Shown: positions 54,725 through 64,000 of the stretch, one piece after another
Layout: each line of letters starts with the position of its first letter
How positions within the stretch are numbered: position 1 is the first letter of the stretch
Origin: Phytophthora colocasiae
Lineage: Eukaryota; Oomycota; Peronosporomycetes; Peronosporales; Peronosporaceae
Assembly: GCA_018806915.1 (NCBI GenBank)
Contig: JAGKQI010000059.1
Location: 868,001 to 932,000, forward strand
Reading direction: 5' to 3'
DNA length: 64,000 bases
The notes under the pieces: model-generated
Database searches by the model: none
What the model was told of the DNA's origin: nothing
The model's input: the letters and a program-made list of their open reading frames with translations, nothing else
Translations under genes and position numbers: made by a program

Positions 54725-55403
54725 GAACCAATTACCTGAGAGGATCAAGTTGGTTGAAGCAAAGTGTGGCAACTACCAGCCGAAATGTGAAGACGTTGCG
54801 GAGCGTCGTACCTCCCAAGTGGAGAGGATGATACACACACTCGGTGCAAGGGATGAGATGGACTTGTCGCTTTCGGTTAAAGCTGCATTTCCAAGTGCAC
54901 CATTCGATGTTATTGGTATTGTGGTATGAAGAACTGCAACTTCCAACGAGTTGTTTCAAAGTAATTTGGGCTCGTGATGTTCTTAGCAGAAAAATTCCAG
55001 GTAGAATTCTACATCGGAGCGGAAGTGCATGTATGTTCTTTCAATAGTATCATCAACAGCGTACAGTGCAGTGCTAGGATTACATGGATTGCTATCTCCT
55101 CTGTTGGGAAGTAAACGTTGCTTGTGTCATCAGTGTCATCTCCTCTGGTACATGTAATGAACCTAAAAACTTTCCCGCAAGACTTGGCTGGATTTGAGCA
55201 GCTGGAAGTTGGACCAGCCTCCACCCTTCCAGCTCTATGGAGCCATGAAAAACCTTCCCCAAGTGACGAAGTGGAGCCATTTTTCGCATGTGTCTCTAGT
55301 CGGAATGGCAGCGGTTTATGTGCTGCACATCATACTCTGCGCATGTTGCGGCGTCGTCTTTCATTCGCGCAATTCCCTCGCAAGTGTTAATTGAGCTTTT
55401 GCC

Positions 55404-56798
55404 ATGGAGTCTCCATTCCACTCCCGCGTTGGCAAAGTGGTGCGTAAAATATCAGATAAACTCGACGAGTATGAGGCAGTTGTAGTGGACAAATACACGG
55501 CAGTGGGCGAGAACTTGACTCAAACACGCGTGCGGGTGAAAAGCCGCCTCGACAGTCAGGAGAAGAAGTTGTCGGACACGTTCGAGCACTGCGAAGCCTC
55601 CATAACCAACCGCTACACTAGTATTGGGGAGCACTGGAGCCACACGCAGACGCGACTCAAGGACAAGCTCAGTAGTCAAGAACGGAGAATTTCGGAAAAG
55701 GCCGCACATCTACTGTCAAAACCTGGAATGCCCAAGATGTTGGCCCCCCTACGTGATAAACTGAATGGTGACCATCTAGCTATTGAACCAGCAGTGGGTT
55801 CTGTGGGGTCGCAGAGCTCACAAGGTCGAGTCAACAGCTCGAAGGATTCGTTTGATTCGAAGGAATCGTTGGATTCTCCATGGAGCGACGTCACTCCGGG
55901 CTCGGAGACTTCGAGTTTGTCGGAGAGTTCGTTGACTGAGTTCAAGACGGACGACCCGGTCCTTATTAAGGCTCGGATACCTCGAGGAAAGGTGGAGATC
56001 CACGAGTTTATCAGTCGAGGAGCTTTCGGGAAAGTGTATAAAGGTACATACAGTGGCCAACTGGTGGCGGTGAAGACTATGAGCGACGTAGAGACGTTCG
56101 TACACGAGATCAAGATGGCGCAGTCTATGAGTCACCCGAATGTTGTGCAGTTTATTGGCGTGGCGTGGAATTACCGAGAAGATTTCTGTTGCGTCATGGA
56201 ATACATGGGCGGAGGGGATTTACGCGGGTTATTGGACAAATACGAAGAGGAGAACCGCAAAACAGGCTTTAACTCGGGGAAACTCACGATCGCGCTGCAT
56301 GTGGCGCATGCTCTTGCGTATTTGCACTCTCGTGATGTCCCAGTACTTCATCGTGACTTAAAGTCGAAGAATATTTTACTGAACGAAGCGCTAGGAGCGA
56401 AACTTACAGATTTTGGCGTATCCCGAGAACGCGTTGACCGAGCAATGACTGCGGATGTCGGGACATCGCTCTGGATGGCTCCAGAAGTGATGATAGGCAA
56501 CGCGTACGATGAAAAGGCAGATATCTTTTCATTTGGCGTGGTTTTGTCTGAGCTTTCCACTCACACGTTGCCTTACGCTCATGCTAAACGTCCGGGTTCG
56601 AACGAACAACTATCTCCATTGGTTATTTTACACCGGGTCGCCACTGGAACGCTAAGTGTCGAGTTCTCAAAGAGTGACCCGCAGACGATGGCGCGTCTGG
56701 GACTCGCGTGTGTGTCGATGGATCCGAATAAAAGACCCACAGCAGCAGAAGCGATGCGTGCTTTACACGCAATATTGATGCAGGAAGTTGCAGACTAA
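55404..56798 (+). CDS. TKL-type protein kinase
   Basis: 464 residues, single exon, ATG 55404. Residues 1-110 contain two copies of a roughly 44-residue helical repeat (YTAVGENLTQTRVRVKSRLD and YTSIGEHWSHTQTRLKDKLS). A Ser/Asp-rich linker follows. The kinase domain spans about 196-460: glycine loop SRGAFGKVYKG (204-214), VAVK lysine (224), HRDLKSKN (316-323), DFG (336-338), and GTSLWMAPE with the TKL-style ending DPNKRPTAAEAM. All catalytic residues are present, so it should be an active Ser/Thr kinase. TKL kinases are expanded in Phytophthora. There is no membrane segment in this gene model. The stop lies 61 bp from that of the convergent HAD-IGPD gene. Confidence 0.9.
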   Translation: MESPFHSRVGKVVRKISDKLDEYEAVVVDKYTAVGENLTQTRVRVKSRLDSQEKKLSDTFEHCEASITNRYTSIGEHWSHTQTRLKDKLSSQERRISEKAAHLLSKPGMPKMLAPLRDKLNGDHLAIEPAVGSVGSQSSQGRVNSSKDSFDSKESLDSPWSDVTPGSETSSLSESSLTEFKTDDPVLIKARIPRGKVEIHEFISRGAFGKVYKGTYSGQLVAVKTMSDVETFVHEIKMAQSMSHPNVVQFIGVAWNYREDFCCVMEYMGGGDLRGLLDKYEEENRKTGFNSGKLTIALHVAHALAYLHSRDVPVLHRDLKSKNILLNEALGAKLTDFGVSRERVDRAMTADVGTSLWMAPEVMIGNAYDEKADIFSFGVVLSELSTHTLPYAHAKRPGSNEQLSPLVILHRVATGTLSVEFSKSDPQTMARLGLACVSMDPNKRPTAAEAMRALHAILMQEVAD

Positions 56799-56859
56799 AG
56801 GAAATACCAGTAGTGAATACAGTCACGTTTATCTATGAAGCTCATGTCCGTCAACCAGC

Positions 56860-58203
56860 TTACGCCAAGACACCCTTGGTGCTAGGGACACCCGCAGTAG
56901 CGTCGAACTTGACAGCAGCACGCAACGCGACAGCCAGAGCCTTGAAGGAAGCCTCAGCGCGGTGATGGTCGTTGCGACCGCGGAGCACGTCCACGTGCAG
57001 CGTTAGGCGGGCGGCGCTGGCGAACGACTCGAAGAAGTGTGTGATCATCTCGCACGAGAGTTCGCCCACGGTAGGACGCACCAGCTCCAAGTTGATCTCG
57101 CTGTGCGCGCGGCTTGAAATGTCCACAATGGCGCGGGACAGAGCCTCATCCAGCGGCACACAGGCCGAACCGAAGCGCGCGATGCCGGCACGGTCACCCA
57201 GAGCCACGTCGAAAGCTTCTCCCAGTGTCAGAGCGCAGTCCTCGGTCGTGTGGTGGTCATCAATCCACGTGTCGCCCTTGCATTCGAGCTCTAAGTCGAA
57301 GCGACTGTGCTTGGCAAGCGCAGTGAGCATGTGATCCAGGAAGCCGATGCCCGAACTCACCTTGGACTTGCCCGTGCCATCCAGTGCCAGCTTGACGTTA
57401 ATTGACGTCTCCTTAGTCACTCGGGAGATGCTGGCGTCACGAGTACTGCTTTTAGTTGACGTTGCATTGGCTGCTTGTGGTGGGATCAGATCCAACAATT
57501 CCGCCAGCCCTGGAGTTAACACAACACTAGCTCCAACCTGTTCCAGTACTTTACCGATGGCAGCGGGGGTCTGCTCCAGAATGGACTTGGCAAATGTCTG
57601 TGGTGTCAACACTCCATAGGCGACAGTGCCCGCTTTTCGGCCTGCAATGATGTCATCCACTGTATCCCCAACCATCGCAGCGTGTTCCGCTTCGACTCCG
57701 AGTCCCTTGAGCGCCAATAGAATTGGTTCAGGAGAAGGCTTAAGCGGACAGTCCTCCATGCAAATCTGCACGGGGAAAAGGTCGTCAATGCCATGAGCCA
57801 CTAGGAACTTCTTGCAGTCTTTACGTGGACGTCCAGTGACCACTGCCATCCCCTTGGGTAGTCGACGGTGCAATTCCCTTAGAAGTCCCTTAGGGGTGAG
57901 TAGAGTCTCGAGCTCGCAGAGACCCGGAGTATTGCCTACACCTTGGTACAAAGCTTCAAATTGGGCCGTGACGGCTTCGAGCGTGGGGGAATTGGTGGTA
58001 CTGAGTCCTTCGAGGATCAAGCGGTGTGTCAACTGCCAGTCATTGTTGGCATTGCCCGCCAGTTTCTGCTGGTCGATATCTTCGTGGGTCACGGACACAC
58101 CGAAGTGACGTGCAGTGTCGACGATGGCCTGGCGGTAGGACTGGGACACTTCAGCTAGGACACCATCCATGTCTAGGAGGAGAGCTTGGACGGGGGACGC
58201 CAT
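56860..58203 (-). CDS. HAD phosphatase fused to imidazoleglycerol-phosphate dehydratase
   Basis: 447 residues, single exon. ATG 58203 is the real start; the frame extends 5' only by non-ATG codons. Residues 1-215 are a HAD hydrolase: motif [10 protein letters not shown] (D11, D13), motif [11 protein letters not shown], motif III Lys in LKPSPEP, motif [11 protein letters not shown]. After a linker, residues about 262-447 are [40 protein letters not shown] and [19 protein letters not shown], all Mn-binding His and Glu present. IGPD performs the sixth step of histidine synthesis. In enterobacterial HisB a HAD histidinol-phosphatase is fused in the same order, but this HAD has a cap domain of the phosphoglycolate-phosphatase type, so its substrate is not certain. 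Confidence 0.9.
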   Translation of the reverse strand: MASPVQALLLDMDGVLAEVSQSYRQAIVDTARHFGVSVTHEDIDQQKLAGNANNDWQLTHRLILEGLSTTNSPTLEAVTAQFEALYQGVGNTPGLCELETLLTPKGLLRELHRRLPKGMAVVTGRPRKDCKKFLVAHGIDDLFPVQICMEDCPLKPSPEPILLALKGLGVEAEHAAMVGDTVDDIIAGRKAGTVAYGVLTPQTFAKSILEQTPAAIGKVLEQVGASVVLTPGLAELLDLIPPQAANATSTKSSTRDASISRVTKETSINVKLALDGTGKSKVSSGIGFLDHMLTALAKHSRFDLELECKGDTWIDDHHTTEDCALTLGEAFDVALGDRAGIARFGSACVPLDEALSRAIVDISSRAHSEINLELVRPTVGELSCEMITHFFESFASAARLTLHVDVLRGRNDHHRAEASFKALAVALRAAVKFDATAGVPSTKGVLA

Positions 58204-58355
58204 GGTGGAAGAGGTGGAAATGATTAGCACTAAAAGTGTTTAACGAGGTTTGGACAAACAAAATAATTACAGATATAGACTAGTATGTTTGGATGATATT
58301 ACTGACCAAAAGTAATTGCAAATATAGACCCACAATGTGTTGTGTCCTGCGTGTA

Positions 58356-59989
58356 CAGACAACGACACAAAAACACGGGCCAAACAGGCCACAGTACAAT
58401 GCGCTGATTGGGTAATACAGAGTTCAAGGAAAGTATAAAAAATCCATTTATTAAACTGTCATTGATTCAACCCTAGGAATAGCTGTCTGGAAGCTACGAA
58501 TTACTAGCTCGTCCGAAAACTCTTCCCACGCCTTGATTGTATCCTTGATAGCTTTAAGACGTTTTTCAGGAGCAGAGAGGCTCTTTGTAGAAGTAAAGCA
58601 ACCTCTAATCCGTGCTTTCAGTGGTCCCATTACCCCGACGTCCAGTGGCTGGCAAACAGAAGTGCTTTTGGGGGGTAAAGGGACCACAGTAGCGCAGGAC
58701 TCTTCCGCGGCAACTCGCACACCTTGCTCGGACACATGGCTCTCAAAGTTGTCCACAAGAAGCACGGCTGGGCCATCAATTTCATACTTTAGGAGGTTTT
58801 TATTATAAAATTGCCATCCTGCCGCATCCATCCACCCAGCCTCTTGTACCGTGTAAAAGTGTCCTTTTGGAAGAGTACGGATCTCCTTGGTATCAATCGT
58901 GCCACCCAATTTTCCTCTCAAAATGAAAATAATAGGGAGTTTTTTTTCCTAAAACAATAAATATTATTAAAAATAAAATAGATATACAAAAACCAAGTAT
59001 ACAAACCATCAGCTCGTATTGTCAGGACTGCTGTCATACGTCCGCAGTGCTTCGTGAGGTCTTTGACCTTTGCCGACCCTCTTCTCCCTTTGACGCCCCA
59101 GATTCTTACAGGCGGCATGTCGAAATTAATTGCAGTTTCGTCCATATTGTATATTTCGGATGGTGAGTAGGAGCTGTAGACAGACCAAAACTCAATAGCA
59201 AAGTCCTGCTTGATCTGTAATAGATCCAAGCACGGCAACTTCGTTTCTTGAGCTTTTTGTGTCGAAAAACCATAACTTAAAACAGTACATAATGACAATA
59301 CAGAGCATTTTTAGTATTAATATAATTGTAAATGTACTGAGACAAGTGATTTACCGTTTTGCTGTTCTCTGCAGTAGTCTCTCCAGCGCTTTTCGACAGC
59401 TCTGTGGTGACGTCTTTCCTTCTTCATATTGTTCTAGCCATTCTTCAAAGTTCTCTTCTATAAAACCTATCATTATGGACGTAGTAAGCCACTACATAGA
59501 CATTTACGTTATAAATAATTCAACAATTGTAAAGACTGATAAAACTTACCTCTTCGTCTCGGCGAGTGTCCTTCATGAAGGTGACAAGGGCTGGGGTGAA
59601 CGGAAAGCTTTCCTTGCGCCCCTGCCCTTTTGTCGTCTTAGACAACTTGTTTCCCATGTACGCCCGGAGTTTGTCACGCGCCCGCCACCACCCGTCCACG
59701 GTCCCATGGGGGTACCCGAGCTCGGCGACCGTTGCGGTCAAGCCGATCCGCTCGATGGATTCCAGCGCCTCCTGCTTCACTTTTACGGTGTAGCTGTGTT
59801 GCTTCCGCGGCATTTTATACAGTGGTAGGACTGGCCGGTGCCCCGGCGTTTTAGCTGCTGGCCATCCAATTTTTACATTTTCAAGGTTCGTAATGTATAG
59901 TGTTTTTCTAGCAATTGGATTGGTCAAAATAAATGCATTTTCTCGTGTTCCCGGGTTTTGTGTTGCCCGGGTATTTGTGTCGTTGTCTG
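58356..59989 (-). mobile_element. Near-intact pogo-like Tc1/mariner element, 1634 bp
   Basis: Inverted ends CAGACAACGACACAAA (58356) and its mirror (59989) continue with a few mismatches to about 25 bp. TA stands outside both ends (58354-58355, 59990-59991). One gene with small introns fills the interior. Compactness and clean ends suggest recent activity. Confidence 0.85.
58451..59813 (-). CDS. pogo-like DDE transposase, four exons with one frame problem
   Basis: Exons 59813-59550, 59452-59355, 59275-59007 and 58948-58451 (donors GTAAGT, GTAAAT, GTTTGT; acceptors AGAG, TTAAG, TTTAG). N-terminal helix-turn-helix (RKQHSYTVKVKQEALESIER, TVDGWWRAR) is followed by the first Asp in IYNMDETAINFD, the second in AVLLVDNFESHV and the third in KSTSVCQPLDVGVMGPLKAR. 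All three catalytic positions are present. Exons 1-3 end in phase 1, but exon 4 needs phase 0, so a run of eight A at 58940-58947 appears to hold one base too many for the frame. About 375 residues if continuous. Confidence 0.78.
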
Positions 59990-59991
59990 TA

Positions 59992-60260
59992 CATATTGTG
60001 CTTTGCATTCTGTTTGTCTTCACATTTAGTGCACTAATTGGTGCACACCTTTTACCCTAAGTCGTGCACGATTAGTGACAAATCGTGCAGAAAAAATAAT
60101 TGACAGAAGCACTTTGGAGGGATTTAACAGAAGCGCTTGTAGCGTGCGCACCGCTTAATGGACTCTGGCCGAGAGAAGAGAGAAACGTAGAGAATGAGAG
60201 ATAACCCGACGCATGCGGAAGTTGAGCCACCCCGGTGGCAAGACGGCTCGCGAAACGCGT
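59992..60260. other. Short unassigned stretch
   Basis: AT-rich flank of the pogo element; no gene or repeat recognised. Confidence 0.4.
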
Positions 60261-60413
60261 TTACATACATACATACTTCACGCTGAACAATGCTGGGTGG
60301 ATGCGACCGTACTGCCAGATTCCATCGCTTGACGGATCGTTCTGTTCCACCTCCATATTGTAGACAAAATACAAGACCACCGCTTGCCACCGCAAGTCTT
60401 TTGAAAAGGCCAT
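60261..60413 (-). pseudogene. Tc1/mariner-like N-terminal fragment
   Basis: ATG 60413 begins MAFSKDLRWQAVVLYFVYNM, the usual opening of the homeodomain-like DNA-binding region of Tc1-type transposases (xYSxDLRWRIV). It stops after 50 codons without the rest. Confidence 0.5.
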
Positions 60414-60730
60414 AATGCAGCAGATAGACAAGAAATGGCCCGTTCAAAAAGTGCCAAAACAACCGCTTCTCGCATTCGTTGGCCAGGGGCAGCCGTCTAC
60501 ACTTAAAACTTGTATTCCAGCACAAATAGCAACTCGTTCACGAATTAGAACAACTCGTACTCTAGTACGATTTGTATTTTCTTAAACACACATAACTCGT
60601 ACGAGTTACTGCTGAAAGTGCCAAAAATACAGCAAAGCACAATAAGTACATGTAGTACTACGTCTACCAGACACACCAAAGCGTCTTCTACATGTGACTG
60701 AGTTTTAGAGTCGCTTCTCAGTGGGGGCCT
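60414..60730. other. Gap with AACTCGTA-type motifs
   Basis: Several ACTCGTAC motifs occur between 60530 and 60620. No gene seen. Confidence 0.35.
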
Positions 60731-61266
60731 TCAGAAAACACCACAAATCGCAAAAGGATCGCTCCCAGAATCCAATTCAAAAGCAGGTGTCTCAAATTCA
60801 CGCGCATTCTGCAGAGACGGAGTTTTGAGGTCTCCGAAATTTGGCACCACCCAAACGCAGTTCGTGGTGGCCATCCAGACTTCACTGGACAGCATACAGC
60901 GCAGCAGCAGTGTATAAGTGTAGCACTTAGAACAGCATGTAGATAGGGCAGTTGGCCTCACTGGCCCGGACGCCGCTTCACCTTGTAGAACTTTGATAAC
61001 TCTGCGAACAGAAGCTTGAACGATGCTGGTCGCAGCGACACTGCTGCCATGAAGCTTCCTGGATACCCGTCATCATAGACCTGCTGCCCCGCAGAGTTCG
61101 CCGGGTCTTGGAAGCTTGCCTCGGTAAGATAATTCCTCTCTTTAATGCTACTACGAATAAAATGTAGCAACAGCAGCAGCTTCTTGTAGCACTTGCGGCA
61201 TGCAGCCTTCTCCGCGACGGCTACAGACTTCAGGTTCATTGCCAAAGCCGAAGCTACCATAGCCAA
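60731..61266 (-). pseudogene. PIF/Harbinger transposase N-terminal fragment
   Basis: Frame 61266-60958 (AMVASALAMNLKSVAVAEKA, SFKLLFAELSKFYKVKRRPG) continues after a stop/frameshift into VRPTALSTC and SGWPPRTAFGWC (60958-60731). The pattern F..L.....KF..VKRRPG-RP-AL is that of the DNA-binding half of PIF/Harbinger transposases. Catalytic part absent. Confidence 0.5.
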
Positions 61267-61574
61267 ACGTTTACCAGCAATTTACGCGATGTTTTAATCG
61301 GCCTCGCTCTCCCAAATATAGGGTTATGCGATAGCATTTACAAGCAATTTGTGCTATTGTTCGAAGTCCCCCAGTGTGCTCTACACTCCGCGACAGGATA
61401 CGGTCAATTGGTCTGCTATTTAGATATGTTTTACACCTATTTCCGTGTGAAGGGGTGTTTGTGCTAACGAGCTGAGTATTTGCAGTCCATTTCGTGGCTA
61501 CCATATAGAAGAGTACTTTGGCACTGGGCCACCCAAGAGTCATGGGCCAAGACTAATCAAAAATCAAGTATTGT
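61267..61574. other. Unassigned stretch
   Basis: No supported gene or repeat. A 90-codon frame at 61543-61271 has no motif. Confidence 0.35.
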
Positions 61575-61591
61575 GTTTCAAAACGATTGTA

Positions 61592-61995
61592 TCAGTTGTG
61601 AGTCCTGTTTCCTTTTTATCAACTACTAAGCGAAGGGGAAGAGAAACTCGGACGACTACATTTACACTGTGTCAGAGTTTCTCCTCCCCTTCGCGCACCA
61701 AAATGGCACGGACTGCATCTACCAGCAGGGCAACGCAGGCATCCATGCCTCCAAACGCATGAAGGAGGTTTTTGAGGACCAAACAGTGCATTTCTTGATT
61801 GGCCATCTAAGTCGCCAGATCTGGAGCCTATAGGAAATTTGTGGTCTATAATGAGTAGAAGAGTCTACAATAATGGAAGCATTTTGAGAGCGTAGCAGAT
61901 ACGCTCTTTGAGGCATGGGATTCAATCCAATTAGCTCTACTTGAGTCTCATCCAGTAGAAGTAGTTGATAAAAAGGAAACAGGACTCACAACTGA
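61592..61995. repeat. 36-bp perfect inverted repeat around a Tc1-like fragment
   Basis: TCAGTTGTGAGTCCTGTTTC.. (61592-61627) is exactly repeated in inverted form at 61960-61995. The right arm is part of the transposase tail, so the left arm is an inverted copy of coding sequence. A second inner stem GCGAAGGGGAAGAG../..CTCCTCCCCTTCGC lies at 61631-61697. Confidence 0.85.
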
Positions 61996-62040
61996 GACGG
62001 TTTCAAACAAAATGATGCTTCCGAACCTAAGTACGAATCG
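61695..62040 (+). pseudogene. Tc1-like transposase C-terminal fragment with lost catalytic residues
   Basis: Frames read YQQGNAGIHASKRMKEVFED, then after a one-base shift WPSKSPDLEPIGNLWS and MSRRVYNNGS, then ADTLFEAWDSIQLALLES. This is the end of a Tc1 transposase. The second catalytic residue, normally D in QQDN, is G, and the third, normally E in PIEN, is G. With the frameshift and stop it is dead. Confidence 0.75.
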
Positions 62041-62245
62041 CGATTTAGACGCCTCGTCGCAAAGACAGTTATCTCCTCTTTCTTCTAATGTTTTCAGATG
62101 TCCAAATAGTTGAGTACACTCCAATGTGTGCTCGTTTGAAAAAGTTGCCTCGGCCGAGGTCGTCATTTTCGAATTTTTTTATTACCGTAGATGACAGAAA
62201 GACACACTCAGCGACGTGCTTGAAAATGCTGTCATCGTAAATCGC

Positions 62246-62299
62246 CGAAAATGCTTCTTTGTGTCATGGCATGGCGTCGAAAATGCTTCTTTGTGTCAT
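62246..62299 (+). repeat. 22-bp direct repeat
   Basis: CGAAAATGCTTCTTTGTGTC.. occurs at 62246-62267 and 62278-62299, 10 bp apart. No gene lies between 62041 and 62442. Confidence 0.8.
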
Positions 62300-62442
62300 A
62301 TATCTAAATGGCTACACTTTTACTGCATTCAACGACTAAAACTCCTCATGTCTTTTAAAGTCTCTGTCGCACTGTTGATCAGCGAGCTGTAGATAGAATC
62401 CGTTGTAAGCTTCTCAAGGTGAGCGTAAAATATGCTCACCTG

Positions 62443-63777
62443 GGTATGCCTTTTTTTTGGTCAAACTCTGCGCAGGTCAACTCGTGCGCAAGTCTCTGGG
62501 TCAACTTCTGCGCAAATTGCGCAGAAGTTGACCCTTGAAGAGGCCATTATTTTACCAAGTGATAAAACTGTAACAAATTATTTTTCTTCCACCTAAAATT
62601 TAATAATTATTTGAGGTGAAAGTTTAAAAGGTGTTTTGCTTGCTCTGCAATTTTAGTATGCCTATAGGGCGTGCGCTTAGATAGGCTGTTGCTTATCAGG
62701 TGGCGTGGGTTCAAACCCCACTCCTGTAGAGAAGCTCGATGCTTGAGGTAAGAATCCCGCGAAAAACAATATCGCATCGACGAATCACAGTGAGGCGATC
62801 AATGCATCCGTCGCGCATGGCGAGACTCACCTCAGCCTCCGAAATGTTCAGCTTGAGCATTTTCCGGCGCAAAGCTTGCTTGAAGTGAAAGAGACAACCC
62901 ACAATCCTTGAATTTGGAAACTGATTCTTGACTGTTTTGATCATCGCATACTTGAAATCAACATGGGCAGGGTCAAGACGATTTTTTGTAGCGACACAGA
63001 TGTAGTTGAAGAGAAGTTCATACACCCGTGTAGTTTTTCCAGATGTCAACGCGTACCAGATTGGAAGGTACAGGTCCGAAATTGGGTCATACATCATAAC
63101 AATCACCAGTTGGTAGAAGCGAATTGGGAACACAACGATACGTCGCGTCGATGAAAAGAGAGGATTGACGCTGCTTCATTCGATCCATGAGCTTTGGGTG
63201 TGCCTATCCAATCACTCTGTGAAGAACTTCGTCTTCGTAATACGTCAAATGAAACTGAAAAAATTTAAGTCCCGGGCTGTGTTTCACGTCGCACAAAGGT
63301 TCCATTTCCAAACGCCCGAAAATCTCCCGCCCAAAATGTTTGCTTCTAGTCCGGTACAATCGGCCTAGAATCTGCTTTTTGGTCGCTCCTTGGACAACAA
63401 CGTTTTCGTCACCATAAAACCGATCACGAATAATCTCCCAAACTCTTTCTGGAGTAAGGGTCACGTCTTGAATTCCGATTTCATCAGTTGCTAACAGCAT
63501 TTGCTGCTTCTGATTCTCGACAAACGGTGCAGATCCGTCTGGAGCTTGGACCAATTCTGGAACACATCCAGATTTGTGTCTGCCTTCGACGACAACACCT
63601 CGTTGCGATATGATTTGTTAAATTTCTGATTAATTTATAAAACCTGGCAGTCGTGATATTTTTGACCACGATTTGACCCAAGAAAAGACATTATCAAGAG
63701 TTGCGCAGAAGTTGACCCAAAAAGAGAGTTGCGCACGAGTTGACCTGCGCAGAGTTTGACCCAAAAAAAATCGTTCC
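62443..63777 (-). mobile_element. Mutator-like element (MULE), 1335 bp
   Basis: Long terminal inverted repeats of about 75 bp share GTCAAACTCTGCGCAGGTC and GGGTCAACTTCTGCGCAA. CTCACCTG flanks both ends (62435-62442 and 63778-63785), an 8-bp target duplication as expected for MULEs. The inner half of the left repeat contains a further GCGCAG palindrome. The transposase inside is broken. Confidence 0.8.
62711..63554 (-). pseudogene. MULE transposase, frameshifted
   Basis: Frame 63554-63204 gives the N-terminal part (ERVWEIIRDRFYGDENVVVQ, KQILGRLYRTRS). The catalytic start SLFIDATYR lies in a shifted frame near 63140. Frame 63133-62711 continues with FYQLVIVMMYDPISDLYLPI, WYALTSGKTTRVYELLF, DPAHVDFKYAMIKTVKNQFP and IVGCLFHFKQALRRK, the MULE catalytic core. 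The C-terminal zinc finger is missing. Confidence 0.8.
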
Positions 63778-63785
63778 CTCACCTG

Positions 63786-64000
63786 ATCCAGTCCACGGAT
63801 TCAGACTGTCGTTGCTCTCTTAGTCTGGTTTGGTGGTGGTGGTGGTGGCAGCATCGGTACGTGTGGTAGCTTTGCGGTAGAAACGGAAAGTGAATCGATG
63901 GCCATTGAAATCGTGCCTCTATATAGCCACCAAACAGAAGCGTGTGAACATTGAAAACTTTGTCTATCCCATTACAGACGCTACTGGGCACTCTGAAGCG
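63786..64000. other. Window end with a TGG microsatellite
   Basis: TGGTGGTGGTGGTGG near 63831-63848. No supported gene. Confidence 0.5.

Noticed and set aside
62664..62733. Possible tRNA around GTGGGTTCAAACCCCAC
   Set aside because: The T arm and a weak acceptor pair, but there is no room for a variable loop, the anticodon stem is poor, and it lies inside the MULE. Not called as a tRNA gene.

Overview
The window looks like a nuclear contig from a plant-pathogenic oomycete (Peronosporales, Phytophthora-like). Host genes are short-introned (33-73 bp candidates, GT..AG), closely spaced and GC-moderate. The gene set includes an EF-hand CorA transporter, oomycete-type bZIP and TKL kinase genes, a KRE6/SKN1 glucan gene with an EGF-like tail and a HAD-IGPD histidine-pathway fusion. 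The transposon mix (Copia, pogo, PIF/Harbinger, piggyBac-like, MULE, Crypton-type tyrosine recombinases) also fits. Species was not determined. Family calls rest on motif reading only; no database search was run.

Layout. 1-22 kb is a gene-dense block: COG6 (cut by the window edge), a full-length Copia retrotransposon (2938-8281), a bZIP factor, a TPR/2OG-oxygenase-like protein, a B-box-type protein, two uncharacterised proteins flanking a predicted dead dual-specificity phosphatase, and a CorA-type Mg2+ transporter. From 22.3 to about 51 kb there is no convincing host gene. This is a transposon island with a Crypton-type recombinase between inverted minisatellites, a stack of nested DNA transposons (23.8-27.1 kb), a decayed zinc-finger gene, a tRNA-like cloverleaf, a palindrome with 4.69-kb arms (30272-39949), a third partial copy of the same element, several piggyBac-like remnants, a second Crypton and a PIF/Harbinger fragment.

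51.7-58.2 kb is a second host block: KRE6/SKN1-like glucan synthesis protein, a possible broken Crinkler-like gene, a TKL kinase and the HAD-IGPD fusion. 58.3-63.8 kb returns to mobile DNA: a near-intact 1.63-kb pogo-like element, broken Tc1/mariner and PIF/Harbinger fragments and a MULE with 8-bp target duplications.

The host genes do not form a pathway; they are ordinary housekeeping or signalling genes (Golgi tethering, transcription, ion transport, wall glucan, histidine synthesis) interrupted by repeats, as in two-speed oomycete genomes. The most unusual structures are the large inverted duplication, the Crypton bracketed by inverted minisatellites, the Copia primer site matching the initiator-tRNA anticodon arm, and two host proteins that keep a catalytic fold but have lost key residues.
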